Assembly: GCF_000478195.2 (NCBI RefSeq)
Contig: NZ_AUZM01000054.1
Coordinates: forward strand, 1-41,177
Source of the DNA: Lyngbya aestuarii BL J
Lineage (GTDB): Bacteria > Cyanobacteriota > Cyanobacteriia > Cyanobacteriales > Microcoleaceae
Length of the DNA stretch: 41,177 nucleotides
Direction of reading: 5' to 3'
The notes below the pieces were generated by a model. The model made no database searches. It saw only the letters and a list, made by a program, of their open reading frames with translations, and was not told the DNA's origin. Made by a program: the position numbers and the translations under genes. This document shows, piece by piece, positions 26,173 through 34,487 of the stretch; within the stretch, counting starts at the first letter, position 1; each line of letters begins with the position of its first letter.

Positions 26173-27429
26173 ATGGGATGCCTAAATCGAATCTTAGCTT
26201 GGCTACCCTCACTCAATCCCCAAATTTGGATTCTGGCGTTTGGGCGGTTACTCTCTCAAACAGGGACAGGCTTTACATTGTTCTATGCGCCGCTATTTTT
26301 TGTCAACCAAGTTGGCTTATCGGCGACAGCAGTAGGAATTGGTTTAGGAAGCGCTCAAATTTCGGGGATTTTGGGGCGAATTTTGGGAGGTTCTTTTTCT
26401 GATTCTCCAGTTTGGGGTCGGCGTCGAACTTTATTACTTTCGGCTTTAATTTCCGCGCTCGCTTCTTTTATTTTAGCAGGTGCGAACAATTTTGGCACAG
26501 TTGTTTTAGGGAATTTATGTTTAGGATTAGGGATTGGATTATATTGGCCTGCGACTGAAGCGGTTGTCGCGGATTTGAGTACAGGAAATAACCGCAATCA
26601 AGCCTATGCTTTAACTCGTTTAGCGGATAATATTGGTTTACAATTGGGGATTATTTTAGGCGGAGTTGTTATTTCTACAACGGGTGCTTATCGGGCTTTA
26701 TTTATTATTGATGCTTGTTCTTTTGTCGTGTTTTTTGTTGTTATTTTCAAGACTATTCAAGAAACCTATAAGCCCTCATTAGACGAAAATCAAAAATCAC
26801 AAAATACAACTAAAAAGTGGTTACTCGCAATTAGTGATCGCACGTTACTGGTATTTGTTTTGATCAATATCATGTTTACGGTTTATATCTCTCAGATTCA
26901 TAGTACCATTCCGCTTTACTTTAATCAATTTGTTAACAACGGTTTTTCTGCGAGTACAATTAGCTACTTATTTGCGGGATATATCGCCTTATCGATTCTC
27001 TGTCAGCTTCCGGTGGCGAGTTTCCTCAGTCGGTTTACTCGTCCCCAGGCTTTAATGATATCCTCTTGTTTTTGGGGAATCGGATTTCTTCTGATTGGTT
27101 TAACCGGAATTGTCTCGGAAAATAACCTCATTTTTGCGAGTCTTTCATTGGGTGTGTTAGCCATGGCAACAGTGAGTTATACCCCTTCCGCTTCCACCCT
27201 CGTTGCAGATTTAGCCCCAGAATCATTACGGGGAATTTACTTAGCCGTTAACGCCCAATGTTGGGCTATTGGTTATTTGATTGGGCCACCTTTAGGGGGA
27301 TGGGTACTCGATCAAACACCACAAATCGTGTATAATTATTGGTTAGGATTAGTTGGAAGTGTCAGCATTGTGATTATTATCTTAGAAGTTTTAAATCGCA
27401 TGATGACCCATCAAAAAATCAATCATTAA
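26173..27429 (+). CDS. MFS transporter
   Basis: A protein of 418 residues with twelve likely membrane segments. The MFS loop 2-3 signature is present as GRILGGSFSDSPVWGRRRTLLL. Motif-like sequences at LADNIGLQLGIILGGV and in the second half (GPPLGGWVLDQ) fit the drug/sugar efflux type. The substrate cannot be told. It is the first gene of a tight same-strand run with a 63-aa protein (15 bases later) and a HAD phosphatase. Confidence 0.88.
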   Translation: MGCLNRILAWLPSLNPQIWILAFGRLLSQTGTGFTLFYAPLFFVNQVGLSATAVGIGLGSAQISGILGRILGGSFSDSPVWGRRRTLLLSALISALASFILAGANNFGTVVLGNLCLGLGIGLYWPATEAVVADLSTGNNRNQAYALTRLADNIGLQLGIILGGVVISTTGAYRALFIIDACSFVVFFVVIFKTIQETYKPSLDENQKSQNTTKKWLLAISDRTLLVFVLINIMFTVYISQIHSTIPLYFNQFVNNGFSASTISYLFAGYIALSILCQLPVASFLSRFTRPQALMISSCFWGIGFLLIGLTGIVSENNLIFASLSLGVLAMATVSYTPSASTLVADLAPESLRGIYLAVNAQCWAIGYLIGPPLGGWVLDQTPQIVYNYWLGLVGSVSIVIIILEVLNRMMTHQKINH

Positions 27430-27444
27430 TAGGAGAATTAACCC

Positions 27445-27636
27445 ATGGGAAGACAAGCAAAACTTAAAAAAATGCGACAACACGCAAAAGAAAACCCGCC
27501 TACACAATCACCCCAGTCTCCTCAAGAAACTGACCCCAAAAACTTTGTGAAGAATTTTGAACAACAAGGCTATAAACTCACCGAAAATTTACCTTGTCCT
27601 GAAATTCCGGATAAAGACACTAAACCTCAGCTTTAA
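27445..27636 (+). CDS. Small basic-N-terminus hypothetical protein, 63 aa
   Basis: Starts MGRQAKLKKMRQHAKENPP, with GGAG nine bases upstream. It lies 15 bases after the MFS stop, so co-transcription is very likely. The first 20 residues are strongly basic, followed by a Pro/Gln-rich stretch and an acidic tail; it is probably largely disordered. Similar short 'MGRQAKLK' proteins exist in cyanobacteria to my recollection, with no known role. Confidence 0.65.
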   Translation: MGRQAKLKKMRQHAKENPPTQSPQSPQETDPKNFVKNFEQQGYKLTENLPCPEIPDKDTKPQL

Positions 27637-27657
27637 ACTTGTATCTTTCCTCATAAC

Positions 27658-28407
27658 ATGACCTTAAAAGCGTTAATTTTTGATGTAGATGGAACCCTAG
27701 CTGAAACGGAACGAGACGGACATCGTGTCGCTTTTAATCAGGCTTTTGCTGAAGCTAAACTTGATTGGAATTGGTCAGTTGATTTGTACGGAGAACTTTT
27801 AGATGTTCCAGGAGGAAAAGAACGGATTCGGTTTTATTTAGAAAAATACCAACCTCACTTAGAAAAACCTGAGAACTTAGACGAATTTATCTCCAGTTTA
27901 CACCACCTAAAAAATCAATATTACCGCGACTTACTCGCATCTGGTACTATTCCTTTACGTCCGGGTATTAAACGTTTAATTCAAGCAGCTAAAACCGCCG
28001 GGTTACGGTTAGCCATTGCGACAACCAGCGCCTTACCCAATGCCATGGCGTTACTCGAAAAAACCCTTAACCCCGACTGGTTTGAAGTTATCGGCGCCGG
28101 AGATATTGTCCCCGCCAAAAAACCCGCCCCCGATATCTATTATTATGTCTTAGAAAAATTAGAATTAACGCCTCAAGACTGTTTGGTATTTGAAGACTCT
28201 CATCAGGGGTTAAAAGCAGCAACAAAAGCAGGTTTTAAAACCATTGTTACCGTGAATAACTATACCCAAAATCAAGACTTTTCCGATGCTGCTTTAGTCG
28301 TTAATCATTTGGGTGAAGTCGATAAACCCTTAACCTGTCTTGCGGGTAAACTAGAAGGGGTCAGTTATCTCGATATTCCTCAACTTCAGAAGTTATCAAC
28401 GGACTAA
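27658..28407 (+). CDS. CbbY-like HAD-family phosphatase
   Basis: A protein of 249 residues. HAD motif I is IFDVDGTLAETE (nucleophile Asp9, acid Asp11), motif II is in IATTSALPNA, the motif III Lys in VPAKKPAPDIYYYVLEKL and motif IV in LVFEDSHQGLKAA. The cap domain and EXXGH-like start (AETERDGHRVAFNQAF) match the CbbY group, which removes the inhibitor xylulose-1,5-bisphosphate from the Rubisco system. Phosphoglycolate or other sugar phosphates cannot be excluded. It lies 21 bases after the small protein gene, so it is probably in the same operon. Confidence 0.85.
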   Translation: MTLKALIFDVDGTLAETERDGHRVAFNQAFAEAKLDWNWSVDLYGELLDVPGGKERIRFYLEKYQPHLEKPENLDEFISSLHHLKNQYYRDLLASGTIPLRPGIKRLIQAAKTAGLRLAIATTSALPNAMALLEKTLNPDWFEVIGAGDIVPAKKPAPDIYYYVLEKLELTPQDCLVFEDSHQGLKAATKAGFKTIVTVNNYTQNQDFSDAALVVNHLGEVDKPLTCLAGKLEGVSYLDIPQLQKLSTD

Positions 28408-28410
28408 TTT

Positions 28411-29664
28411 TTAAGGTTTTCCCATGGCTTGACCTGCTAACCAACCTGTTGTCCAAGCGCTTTGAAAATTAAACCCACCCGTTACCCCATCAATATCTAA
28501 TATTTCACCCGCAAAAAAAAGATTCGGACAACAACGGCTTTCCATTGTTTTAAAATTAACCTCTTTTAAACTGACACCGCCACAGGTGACAAATTCTTCT
28601 TTAAACACTCCTTTACCATTAACTTGATATTCTCCTTGAGTCAATTCTGGAATGAGTTGATTAAGAACTTTATTGGAGACTTCGCCCCATCGTTTTTGTT
28701 CATCAATTCCCACTGCTAGGGTTAACTGTTTCCAAAGTCTACGGGGAATCATCACCGGACAACTCGAAGAAACAACTCGGTGAGGTAATTGAGATTTAAC
28801 CGCCAATAATTCTTCGCGCAAAACTTCAGGATTAGATTGAGGTAGCCAATTAATAATTAACGAGGTTTGATAACGACAATCTTGTAAAAATCTCGCCCCC
28901 CAAGCCGATAATTTTAACACAGCAGGCCCACTTAAACCCCAATGGGTAATCAGCAATGGCCCCGTTTGTTCAAGTTTGGCTTTAGGTAATTTTATTTTAG
29001 CATTATTTACCGAAATTCCCGCCAAATCTTTTAACCTTTCGTCGGTAATATTAAACGTAAATAGAGAGGGAACCGGAGGGATAATTTTATGACCCAATTG
29101 TTGCGCCCAACGATAACCCAAAGGATTGCTTCCTGTGGCTAATAATAAGCGGTCAGCAGTTAGTATTTCACCGGATTTTAAAGTGATTTCAAAGCTATTA
29201 TTTTCATCTTGTGAGTCAAATTTTATTTCGGTAACTCTCGCTTGAGTTTTAATCTTAACTCCCGCTGCTTTCGCCGTTTCAATTAAACAGTTAACAATGG
29301 TTTCAGAATTATCTGTAATTGGGAACATTCGCCCATCTTCTTCGGTTTTTAACGTTACCCCTTTATCCGTAAACCATTCAACCGTATCTTTAGCTTGAAA
29401 CCGACTAAAAGCCCCTCGCAAAGCCTTCCCCCCTCGCGGATAATTTTGTACAAATTGGGCAGAATCAAAACAAGCATGAGTCACGTTACAACGTCCCCCG
29501 CCAGATATACGAACTTTGGCTAAAAATTGCTGTCCGGCTTCCAGTAAAATTACCTCAGCATGGGGATGAGTATTCGCACAATTTATCGCCCCAAAAAAAC
29601 CCGCAGCCCCACCACCAATTACAACAACTTTAATAGAATTTAATTTAGACAAGTTAATCCTCAA
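28411..29664 (-). CDS. HI0933/BaiN-type FAD-dependent oxidoreductase
   Basis: A protein of 417 residues. The N-terminal FAD-binding motif is VVVIGGGAAGFFGAI with EAGQQFLAKVRISGGGRCNVTH, the hallmark of the HI0933-like flavoprotein family. A second FAD contact, LLLATG, lies mid-protein. The C-terminal segment FFAGEILDIDGVTGGFNFQSAWTTGWLAG is also diagnostic. The physiological substrate is unknown for most members. Convergent with the HAD gene; their stops are 4 bases apart. Confidence 0.9.
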   Translation of the reverse strand: MRINLSKLNSIKVVVIGGGAAGFFGAINCANTHPHAEVILLEAGQQFLAKVRISGGGRCNVTHACFDSAQFVQNYPRGGKALRGAFSRFQAKDTVEWFTDKGVTLKTEEDGRMFPITDNSETIVNCLIETAKAAGVKIKTQARVTEIKFDSQDENNSFEITLKSGEILTADRLLLATGSNPLGYRWAQQLGHKIIPPVPSLFTFNITDERLKDLAGISVNNAKIKLPKAKLEQTGPLLITHWGLSGPAVLKLSAWGARFLQDCRYQTSLIINWLPQSNPEVLREELLAVKSQLPHRVVSSSCPVMIPRRLWKQLTLAVGIDEQKRWGEVSNKVLNQLIPELTQGEYQVNGKGVFKEEFVTCGGVSLKEVNFKTMESRCCPNLFFAGEILDIDGVTGGFNFQSAWTTGWLAGQAMGKP

Positions 29665-29868
29665 TTCCTCCCCATTATTTGACTGTAAACTTATAAAATG
29701 TCATGCTGAGTGTAACAAAACATCTAGAATTAAGTCTATATTAGATTATACCAAACTCAACTTATTTTTATCCTTCTTGCCGAACCAACCGATCATGTTA
29801 TCTGAAAAATGTTATACTAACTGAAGATTGTTAAACTTGTAAACAGTTCAACAACAAAATCAATAAAA

Positions 29869-30573
29869 ATGCAATTTGCACCTTTTTTTCCCGTATTACA
29901 TCCCATTTTAAAAACCGCCTTCCCCAACTGTTTGTGGAGAGGAGATATCAATCAACCCGAAATCGCCCTAACCTTTGATGATGGGCCGCATCCGGTGTAT
30001 ACTTCAGATTTATTAAAAGTCTTAGACCAATATCAAATTAAAGCCAGCTTTTTTTGGTTGGGATGTTGGGTAAAAAACTATCCTCAAATTGCCAAAGCTA
30101 TTTACAAACGAGGTCATTGGATATGTTTGCACGGATATTATCATCAAATGTTTCATCAAATGACCGATGAACAACTCAAACAAGACCTCGAAAAAACCAA
30201 ACAAGAAATCCTCAATATTTGTGATATAAACCCCAATAGATTACTCGATGTTCGTCCGCCCAACGGAGTCTTTACCCCGAAAACCTTAACCCTGTTAAAA
30301 CAATGGGGATATCGTCCTGTGATGTGGACTGTAGTTCCCGAAGATTGGGTGCGTCCTGGGGTTAATCTTGTCACAAATCGTGTCATTCAACAAACAACAA
30401 ATGGTTCTATAATTGTCTTACACGATGGCAACGACGGGGGCCAGGATGTCGCCGCTTGTGCAAAAGAAATTATTCCAAAACTCTTGGAAAAAGGCTACAA
30501 ATTTGTTACGATAGATCAGCTTTGGCAACAGAAACTTTCCCGTTTAACCGATGGTATTAAGACCCGAAACTGA
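29869..30573 (+). CDS. Polysaccharide deacetylase (NodB homology domain)
   Basis: A protein of 234 residues. Motif 1 is ALTFDDGPHPVYT, with the catalytic Asp and the metal-binding Asp. Motif 2 is HGYYHQM, with the two metal His. Motif 3 is VRPPNGVF (N replaces the usual Y) and motif 4 is IIVLHDGNDGG. It probably removes N- or O-acetyl groups from a cell-wall or exopolysaccharide substrate (a carbohydrate esterase family 4 enzyme). No clear signal peptide, though the hydrophobic start could act as one. Its last 23 bases overlap the proposed start of the RTX gene. Confidence 0.88.
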   Translation: MQFAPFFPVLHPILKTAFPNCLWRGDINQPEIALTFDDGPHPVYTSDLLKVLDQYQIKASFFWLGCWVKNYPQIAKAIYKRGHWICLHGYYHQMFHQMTDEQLKQDLEKTKQEILNICDINPNRLLDVRPPNGVFTPKTLTLLKQWGYRPVMWTVVPEDWVRPGVNLVTNRVIQQTTNGSIIVLHDGNDGGQDVAACAKEIIPKLLEKGYKFVTIDQLWQQKLSRLTDGIKTRN

Positions 30574-32959
30574 CCCCGAAACCGGAGAATTACGCTTAGT
30601 CGGAACAGACTTTCCTGAAAATACCACTTTCTTACCGGGAGAATTGGGTGTCTTTACTCAAGGTGTATTTTTTCTAGGTGGAGATGATACGGTTCAAGGT
30701 TCATCTGACCCCGAATTAATTCGCGGAAATTTAGATAATGACTTGATACGCGGGGGAGATGGAGATGATACCCTATTAGGCGGACAAGGGATTGATAACC
30801 TATTCGGAGAAAGCGGAAACGACTCAATTTTTGGGGAAAGAGATGATGATATTTTATTTGGAAATCTAGGCGAAGATACATTCTTTGGCGGACTAGGAAA
30901 TGATCAAGCTAATGGTGGACAAGGAAATGATGTTTTCTTTGGCGGAGAGGGAATTGATACGTTAAATGGGGATAGCGGTGATGATTTAATCCAAGGTGAA
31001 AAAGGAACAGATATCTTATTAGGTGGACTGGGAAATGATATTATTTTAGGAGGTGCAGATGCAGATAGAATTAGCGGAGAAGCAGGAGATGATGTCATTC
31101 GCGGCGAACAAGACAGTGATTTTTTAGTCGGGGGAGATAATAACGATTTAATACTCGGAGGGACAGGAGATGACCGGGTTTTAGGAGAAGCCGGAGACGA
31201 CCGACTTTATGGAGATAAAGGACGAGATACTTTAATTGGCGGAGAAGGAAACGACATCTTTTTTATTGAACCGGGAACGGGCGGAAATAGCCCCGAAGAT
31301 GCCAACTTTATCTTTGACTTTCAACTCGGTATAGATACTATTGCTTTAGTCGGAGATTTCCCTTTTAATAGCCTGAATATTACCGAAGACCCGCGAGATT
31401 CTAATAATACTCTCATTCAAGCCGCAAACGGTGAATATTTAGCTGTAATTCAACGAGTTCAACCCGATAGACTCACCCGTTCAAACTTTTTTATTCCAGG
31501 TTTTATTTCTTTTAATTCCTCAAAATTTACTGTGAGTGAAAACGGCACTTCTATTAACCCCATTACCGTCACTCGTAACGTCGGAGAAGATGGTGCCGCC
31601 AGTGTGATTTTAGTTCCCACACCTGTTGGAATTATTACCCCAGAAGAACTCGATACCACCCCAATTTCTGTTAACTTTGCTAGCGGCGATACCACCCCAA
31701 AAACCATTGAATTAAACATTAATAACGACAATATTGTTGACTATCCGCGCCAAGTTCAACTCAACTTAGAAAACCCCACAGGTTCAGCTTCCATTGGCAT
31801 TCCTGACCAAGCAACCTTAGAAATATTGGATGATGAACCCAAAATTCAACCTCAACAAACCCTCCCCCATCCTATCCCTGAAACCAGCGCTAATTTTGGT
31901 TTTGCCGTCGAACAAGTAACCACCAATATATTAGTTGGCGCCCCCGGACAAAATAATAGTCAAGGTTCAGCTTATTTATTTGATGCCGTTACGGGTCAAC
32001 CCCTGCAAATTTTTAATCATCCCTTCCCCACCACCGCCGGAAACGCCCAACTCGGGAGGAGTGTCGCCGCATTTGGGGCAGATGTGGTTGTTGGCGCCCC
32101 CCAAGATAGTACGGTTATTCCTCAAGCCGGCGTCGTTTATCTATTTAGCAGTTCAACCGGAGTCGCCTACCAACTGTTCAGCGACCCCACCCCCGAACCC
32201 TTTGAAAACTTTGGCTTTGCGGTCGATAGCATCGGCAACACGATTATTATTGGCGCCCCCACCACCAACACCCTAGCCCCTCGTTCTGGTACCGCTTACT
32301 TGTTCGACGGGAATACCGGACAATTGCTACAAACTTTCAATAACCCCGAACCCGAAGCCGACTCCTATTTTGGGGTGTCCGTCGCCGCAGTAGGGGATAA
32401 AGTCTTGATAGGTGCGCCTGGAAGTTTAACGGGAGTCGGGGCAACAAAACCCGGAGTTGCCTATTTATTTGATGGTATTACCGGGGAGTTATTGCAAACT
32501 TTTCGCAACCCCAACCCCGGAATAGACGACTTTGGCAGGGGTTTGGCTTGGACGAATATTGGCCGGGACGTGTTAATTGGGGCGCCCGGAGACGACAGCC
32601 GAGGAACCGATACCGGGGCGGCGTTTCTGTTCGACGGGATAACCGGGACTGTGTTGCAAAGCTACAGTTATCCTCAACCGCGACCCTTTGACCGTTTTGG
32701 AGAAGCCATCGATATCGTCAATACCAGCGTGTTCGTCGGCGCTCCCGGTTACGGGTCGTTGGCGTCCGGGGCGGTGTTCCGGCATCAGTTGAGAACCGGA
32801 GAACTTCTCGATACTTATATTAACACGATTCCCGACAACGGGGATGAGGTGTTGAACTTCGGGGCGTCCGTCGCCGCAGTCGGTAATACTTGGGTCACGG
32901 GCGTACCGGGTTATGACGTTGGGGGCGTTGATGTGGGGCGGGTTTATCAGTTTGTTTAG
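30551..32959 (+). CDS. RTX repeat, Calx-beta and FG-GAP beta-propeller protein
   Basis: A protein of 802 residues. Residues about 45-240 are glycine- and aspartate-rich nonapeptide calcium-binding repeats (GGDGDDTLLGG style). A Calx-beta-like domain covers about 300-415 (FTVSENGTSINPITVTRN). From about 425 to the end come roughly seven FG-GAP-like repeats (FGFAVD... IIIGAP... AYLFDGNTGQLLQTF), a likely seven-bladed propeller as in integrin-type proteins. No N-terminal signal peptide is seen. RTX proteins usually leave by a type I secretion system with a C-terminal signal, but here the RTX block is at the N-terminus. The start at 30551 overlaps the deacetylase; later starts are possible. It is probably a secreted, calcium-dependent adhesion or matrix protein. 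Confidence 0.82.
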   Translation: MVLRPETDPETGELRLVGTDFPENTTFLPGELGVFTQGVFFLGGDDTVQGSSDPELIRGNLDNDLIRGGDGDDTLLGGQGIDNLFGESGNDSIFGERDDDILFGNLGEDTFFGGLGNDQANGGQGNDVFFGGEGIDTLNGDSGDDLIQGEKGTDILLGGLGNDIILGGADADRISGEAGDDVIRGEQDSDFLVGGDNNDLILGGTGDDRVLGEAGDDRLYGDKGRDTLIGGEGNDIFFIEPGTGGNSPEDANFIFDFQLGIDTIALVGDFPFNSLNITEDPRDSNNTLIQAANGEYLAVIQRVQPDRLTRSNFFIPGFISFNSSKFTVSENGTSINPITVTRNVGEDGAASVILVPTPVGIITPEELDTTPISVNFASGDTTPKTIELNINNDNIVDYPRQVQLNLENPTGSASIGIPDQATLEILDDEPKIQPQQTLPHPIPETSANFGFAVEQVTTNILVGAPGQNNSQGSAYLFDAVTGQPLQIFNHPFPTTAGNAQLGRSVAAFGADVVVGAPQDSTVIPQAGVVYLFSSSTGVAYQLFSDPTPEPFENFGFAVDSIGNTIIIGAPTTNTLAPRSGTAYLFDGNTGQLLQTFNNPEPEADSYFGVSVAAVGDKVLIGAPGSLTGVGATKPGVAYLFDGITGELLQTFRNPNPGIDDFGRGLAWTNIGRDVLIGAPGDDSRGTDTGAAFLFDGITGTVLQSYSYPQPRPFDRFGEAIDIVNTSVFVGAPGYGSLASGAVFRHQLRTGELLDTYINTIPDNGDEVLNFGASVAAVGNTWVTGVPGYDVGGVDVGRVYQFV

Positions 32960-32976
32960 GTTATTTTATTATTATT

Positions 32977-33363
32977 TTACCAGAATCGCTCGACTTCATA
33001 ACTATCAAATTTATCATCAATACTGATAATTACTAATTCCTCAATTTGAGCTTGAGCTATTAACAAGCGATCAAAAGGATCTCGGTGATGATTGGGCAAA
33101 TTACTGAGGGCATAAATATGAGATAAATCAATAGATAATAAGCCAATTCGGTTTCGCTGAAGCTCATCTTCTACCAGTTCGGGTAACGCGGTTTTAAGCT
33201 GTAATTTACCCAAAGATAACTTAATTTGCATTTCCCAAATACTAACAAGACTTAAAAGAACTTCTGTATTGGGATCGCTGATCAGATTTAAAACGGGAAA
33301 AGAAAGCTTTTGAGCATCGCTTGTCCACCAAATAAAAACATGAGTATCAATCAAAACTCTCAT
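32977..33363 (-). CDS. vapC: PIN-domain toxin (VapC family)
   Basis: A protein of 128 residues from the ATG at 33363, which overlaps the antitoxin stop by one base (TGATG). The acidic PIN residues are visible: Asp6 in VLIDTHVFIWW, Glu in SIWEMQIKLSLGK, Asp pair in HHRDPFDRLLIAQA and Asp in SIDDKFDSY. VapC toxins are RNases, usually cutting tRNA or rRNA. The translational overlap with the upstream gene supports a toxin-antitoxin pair. Confidence 0.85.
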   Translation of the reverse strand: MRVLIDTHVFIWWTSDAQKLSFPVLNLISDPNTEVLLSLVSIWEMQIKLSLGKLQLKTALPELVEDELQRNRIGLLSIDLSHIYALSNLPNHHRDPFDRLLIAQAQIEELVIISIDDKFDSYEVERFW

Positions 33364-33578
33364 CAATCTTCACCCAACCAGAATTCATCGGGTAAAGGAT
33401 CATTAAAATCATCGCCGATCCCTATTTCTCCTTGATGTCGGTTTGGAATGCGGGGTGTGGATGATTCGGAGACTAAAAGCCTGTCATTTTTAGCAGACTT
33501 GAGAAAGTTCAAGACTTCTAGAAGCAATGGTTCTGGTGCTGATGAAAGTTCCTGTATGATAGTTTCCAACAGAGTCAT
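33363..33578 (-). CDS. Antitoxin partner of VapC (DUF2281-like)
   Basis: About 71 residues from the ATG at 33578 (MTLLETIIQELSSAPEPLLLEVLNFLK). This start matches the usual beginning of DUF2281-type antitoxins; an in-frame ATG at 33614 would add 12 unusual residues. The N-terminal amphipathic helix is typical of this group and the C-terminal acidic tail (DDFNDPLPDEFWLGED) would wrap the toxin. Its last base is shared with the first base of vapC. Confidence 0.72.
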   Translation of the reverse strand: MTLLETIIQELSSAPEPLLLEVLNFLKSAKNDRLLVSESSTPRIPNRHQGEIGIGDDFNDPLPDEFWLGED

Positions 33579-33828
33579 TTCTTTTGGGGAATCACTATGT
33601 CTATCATAATACATCAGATTTTCACTCTCGCCTTTGTTTTCATATAAGAATCCGGTTCAATTATATCCAAACCTGGCGATCGCAAACCCCGTTTTTTCGT
33701 TAAATTTCGGTGAAGATGCCTGAATTCTCGCAAAAACTCCGTTGATTTGAAATTATGTTATAACTTAGATAAAATAGTTAAACCCCCTAATTTTTAGTTA
33801 AACTGCCACAAAAATACCCTCAAAGACC

Positions 33829-34095
33829 ATGAAATTTTATACTGTAGTTTTGAGACAAAGCCAAGATTATTGGGTTTCGCTATCACTAGAAAATGGCTTA
33901 GTCGGACAAGGAGAAACACCACAAGAAGCGATTGATAAACTCAAAGAGGCAATCGCGTCTTTTGAAGAAGCTAGTCAATCTGAAAATCATGTTTATTCTT
34001 CTCCAGTTTCTATTCAAGAATTACATGAATTTTTGACAATTGAAGACACAGAACCAGCAACAGAGATTTATGAATTGAGGAAAGTTTATGCCTAA
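33829..34095 (+). CDS. hicB: HicB-family antitoxin
   Basis: A protein of 88 residues. The partial RNase H-like HicB fold is visible: FYTVVLRQSQDYWVSLSLENGLVGQGETPQEAIDKLKEAI (the strand-strand-helix with the G-x-T-x-EEA pattern). The C-terminal part is short, without an obvious DNA-binding domain. Eight bases overlap with the downstream hicA-like frame (ATGCCTAA), as in genuine hicBA pairs. Confidence 0.8.
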   Translation: MKFYTVVLRQSQDYWVSLSLENGLVGQGETPQEAIDKLKEAIASFEEASQSENHVYSSPVSIQELHEFLTIEDTEPATEIYELRKVYA

Positions 34096-34327
34096 AAACA
34101 TACCCGCCCTCAAGCCTAAACAACTCATTAAAATTTTAGAACAAGCTGGGTGTCAATTTTATCGAGAGGGAAAAGGAGATCATCGTTTATACATTCGGGA
34201 GTTGGAAGCAATAAAAAGAATTGTGCCGATAGATATGGGAGCTAAATAAATGTCTCCCGCTTATGTGTTAAGGATTTTTAGACAATTTGGTTTGACTGAT
34301 GAAGAAATTGAACAGTTAATAAAATAA
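34088..34327 (+). pseudogene. hicA: HicA-like toxin with an internal stop codon
   Basis: The frame starting at 34088 reads MPKNIPALKPKQLIKILEQ then GCQFYREGKGDHRLYIREL and IKRIVPIDMGAK. TAA stops it at 34247-34249, and ATG follows immediately in the same frame (MSPAYVLRIFRQFGLTDEEI) to the stop at 34325. From memory, intact relatives have a glutamate codon (GAA/GAG) at this point, so one G-to-T change would explain the break. The catalytic-type His is kept in GDHRLY. The remaining fragment is 53 residues; TAA-ATG could allow reinitiation. It is probably an inactivated or weakened toxin beside an intact antitoxin. Confidence 0.7.
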
Positions 34328-34487
34328 TTTTATCGCTTTGGGTTTTTCCTCGTAAATTAAATTGAGTCCTGTTCAGATCACTAGAATTTTTAAACAGTAA
34401 TTTTAATTTCCCATTGCAATTCCCCTGATTTTTGGTAAAGTGGAGCGTTATTGAATGAAATAATCTCTAAACTCCAATCCAAGCCAG

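Noticed and set aside
30654-32785. Several minus-strand and +2-frame ORFs inside the RTX/propeller gene
   Set aside because: They are shadows produced by the repetitive Gly/Asp and propeller codons.
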